Part shown: piece by piece, positions 6,489 to 7,646 of the stretch | How positions within the stretch are numbered: position 1 is the first letter of the stretch | Layout: each line of letters opens with the position of its first letter | Assembly: GCA_017353855.1 (NCBI GenBank) | Contig: JAFMSA010000180.1 | Location: 1-7,646 of the forward strand | Length of the DNA stretch: 7,646 bases | Direction of reading: 5' to 3' | Source: Alphaproteobacteria bacterium | GTDB lineage: Bacteria > Pseudomonadota > Alphaproteobacteria > ATCC43930 > CGMCC-115725 | Made by a program: the position numbers and the translations under genes | The notes under the pieces: generated by a model | What the model saw: the letters and a program-made list of their open reading frames with translations, nothing else | Database searches by the model: none | What the model was told of the DNA's origin: nothing

Positions 6489-6619
6489 GCGATGCCGACG
6501 TCGCCGTCACGGGCTATTCTTACCCGCTCAGGCGGCTCTCGAGGTCCAAGAGTAAAGAAAGGGGCGGACGTGTCTGAAATCCAAGTGTCCATTTCCGTCG
6601 ACTGCGGGGGCGAACGAGT

Positions 6620-7646
6620 ATGATAACCGCTGCCATTTGGCCGGCGCCCGACTACAGCCGGGTGCCCTACCGTCTCTACCACGATGCCGAACTCTATGCG
6701 CGCGAGCAGGAGCGGATTTTCCGCGGCCCGGCGTGGAACTTTCTCGGGCTCGACGCGGAAATTCCCAATCCGGGAGATTTCCGCGCAACCTATGTCGGTG
6801 ACACGCCGATTATCGTCAATCGGGACCAGTCGGGCGCGATCAGGGCCTTCGTCAACCGCTGTGCTCATCGCGGTGCGCTGGTGCGGCGGGAAATCTCCGG
6901 CAATGCCGAGCAGCACATATGCATTTACCACCAATGGTGCTACGGGCTCGATGGCGCGCTGACTGCGATCCCTTTCCGCCGCGGGCTGCGCGGAAAGGGC
7001 GGGCTCGATGCGAGTTTCGATCTGCGCATGCACGGGCTGCGGCGACTGCGGGTCGACAATATCAAAGGAGCGTTGTTCGGCACTCTCGCCGAGGATGCCG
7101 AACCGCTCGCGGACTATCTCGGCGCACCCATCCTCGCTCAGCTGCGGCGGCTCTTCGACCGGCCGGTCCGCGTGCTCGGCTATAACCGGCAACGGATCCG
7201 AGGGAACTGGAAGCTCTATGCCGAGAATACGCGCGACAACTACCATGCCAGCCTGTTGCACGAGTTTCTCGTCACATTCGGGCTCGACCGGTCGACCCAG
7301 GCCGGCGGTGTGAAAATGGATCCGCGCCACCGCCACAATATCACGTGGGCGCAAGCAGATAGTGATACCGACGAGTTCGCCCGCCAGGCCTATGCGGGAG
7401 CGGGAGTGCGCAACGATTTCCTGTCGCTGCAGGAGCCCGGCCTGGTCGCTTTCCGCCCCGAGCGCGCCGACCGGCTGAATATTGCGATCAGCTCGGTATT
7501 TCCGTCCGCCGTCTTTGTGCAGATCAGCAACAGCCTGGCGGTGCGCCAAATCCGGCCGCGCGGGGTCAACGAGGTCGAGGTGTTCCAGACAATGCTCGGT
7601 TACGAGGATGACCCGCCCGAAATGACGTCCCACCGGCTGCGTCAAG
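6620..7646 (+). CDS. Rieske ring-hydroxylating oxygenase, alpha subunit (anthranilate/salicylate type), cut by window end
   Basis: This is the large catalytic subunit of a two-component or three-component aromatic-ring oxygenase, which uses electrons from a reductase to add O2 to an aromatic acid. The frame is open to the right edge (342 full codons), and about 80-100 residues are probably missing. The Rieske 2Fe-2S motif is complete: C81-x-H83, then C101-x2-H104, with the usual 17-residue spacing. The mononuclear iron motif follows in NWKLYAENTRDNYHASLLH (196-214), with the bridging D206 and the iron ligands H209 and H214. The third iron ligand, an Asp, is expected beyond the edge. The N-terminus (WPAPDYSRVPYRLYHD), the VNRCAHRGALV context and the HRHNITWAQAD segment recall, from memory, anthranilate 1,2-dioxygenase and salicylate 5-hydroxylase large subunits. 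The substrate cannot be fixed from this. The start has a G-run (6606-6610) nine bases upstream, and a stop at 6575 limits any extension. Confidence 0.93.
   Translation, partial: MITAAIWPAPDYSRVPYRLYHDAELYAREQERIFRGPAWNFLGLDAEIPNPGDFRATYVGDTPIIVNRDQSGAIRAFVNRCAHRGALVRREISGNAEQHICIYHQWCYGLDGALTAIPFRRGLRGKGGLDASFDLRMHGLRRLRVDNIKGALFGTLAEDAEPLADYLGAPILAQLRRLFDRPVRVLGYNRQRIRGNWKLYAENTRDNYHASLLHEFLVTFGLDRSTQAGGVKMDPRHRHNITWAQADSDTDEFARQAYAGAGVRNDFLSLQEPGLVAFRPERADRLNIAISSVFPSAVFVQISNSLAVRQIRPRGVNEVEVFQTMLGYEDDPPEMTSHRLRQ

Larger units (their letters stand above)
5957..6619. other. 663 bp intergenic region between divergent pyrE and the oxygenase gene
   Basis: No convincing gene is visible here. 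Short frames exist on both strands, for example minus 6103-6471 and plus 6323-6577. They are Arg/Pro rich, match no family I know and lack good ribosome sites. The stretch next to pyrE (about 5980-6045) is clearly more A/T rich than its surroundings. It holds TATAAAA on the minus strand at 5993-5999, a possible -10 element for pyrE, but without a well-spaced -35. The half near the oxygenase gene holds two symmetric sites: GGATC-GAT-GATCC at 6383-6395, and a better one at 6471-6488. The region probably carries the promoters of both genes. It is longer than needed for that alone, so an eroded gene or an unrecognised small gene or RNA is possible. Confidence 0.5.

Noticed and set aside
6293..7645. 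Minus-strand frame of 450 codons
   Set aside because: It covers the oxygenase gene on the other strand. The plus strand holds intact Rieske and iron motifs, so this is an antisense shadow despite its length.

Overview
The window is GC-rich bacterial chromosome, most likely from an alphaproteobacterium. This is inferred from the def-fmt-truA cluster, a short pyrE of the kind common in that class, and the strong G/C preference at third codon positions. There is no sign of phage, insertion sequence, CRISPR or RNA genes. Most of it is housekeeping sequence.

Left part (1-3958, all minus strand). Transcription runs right to left. A threonine-aldolase-family PLP enzyme is followed by peptide deformylase (def), methionyl-tRNA formyltransferase (fmt) and tRNA pseudouridine synthase A (truA). 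The gaps are 63 and 33 bp, and fmt and truA overlap by 19 bp, so the four genes probably form one transcription unit. Fmt formylates the initiator Met-tRNA, Def removes the formyl group from new proteins, and TruA modifies the tRNA anticodon arm. After a 170 bp gap comes the N-terminal part of an unrecognised minus-strand protein with one membrane segment, which runs off the left edge.

Middle (3959-5018). A 106 bp divergent promoter region holds a perfect 10 bp palindrome. It separates the aldolase-like gene from a plus-strand gene for a secreted S1/P1-family nuclease-like protein. The signal peptide and the N-terminal zinc-binding Trp of the mature protein are kept. Four of the nine usual zinc ligands are replaced, so this is a divergent or possibly inactive member.

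Right-middle (5022-5956, minus strand). pyrE (orotate phosphoribosyltransferase) is followed by a small unknown ORF that overlaps the pyrE stop codon. The unknown ORF ends 3 bp from the end of the nuclease gene.

Right edge (5957-7646). A 663 bp stretch without a convincing gene separates pyrE from a plus-strand gene for the large (alpha) subunit of a Rieske ring-hydroxylating oxygenase. That gene most resembles the anthranilate/salicylate-type oxygenases and is cut by the window end. It probably marks the start of an aromatic-degradation locus lying outside the window.

I did not find a clearly new multi-gene system. The items most worth a second look are the nuclease with altered zinc ligands, the unusual lysine motif of the aldolase-like enzyme, the small ORF after pyrE, and the possible operator upstream of the oxygenase gene.
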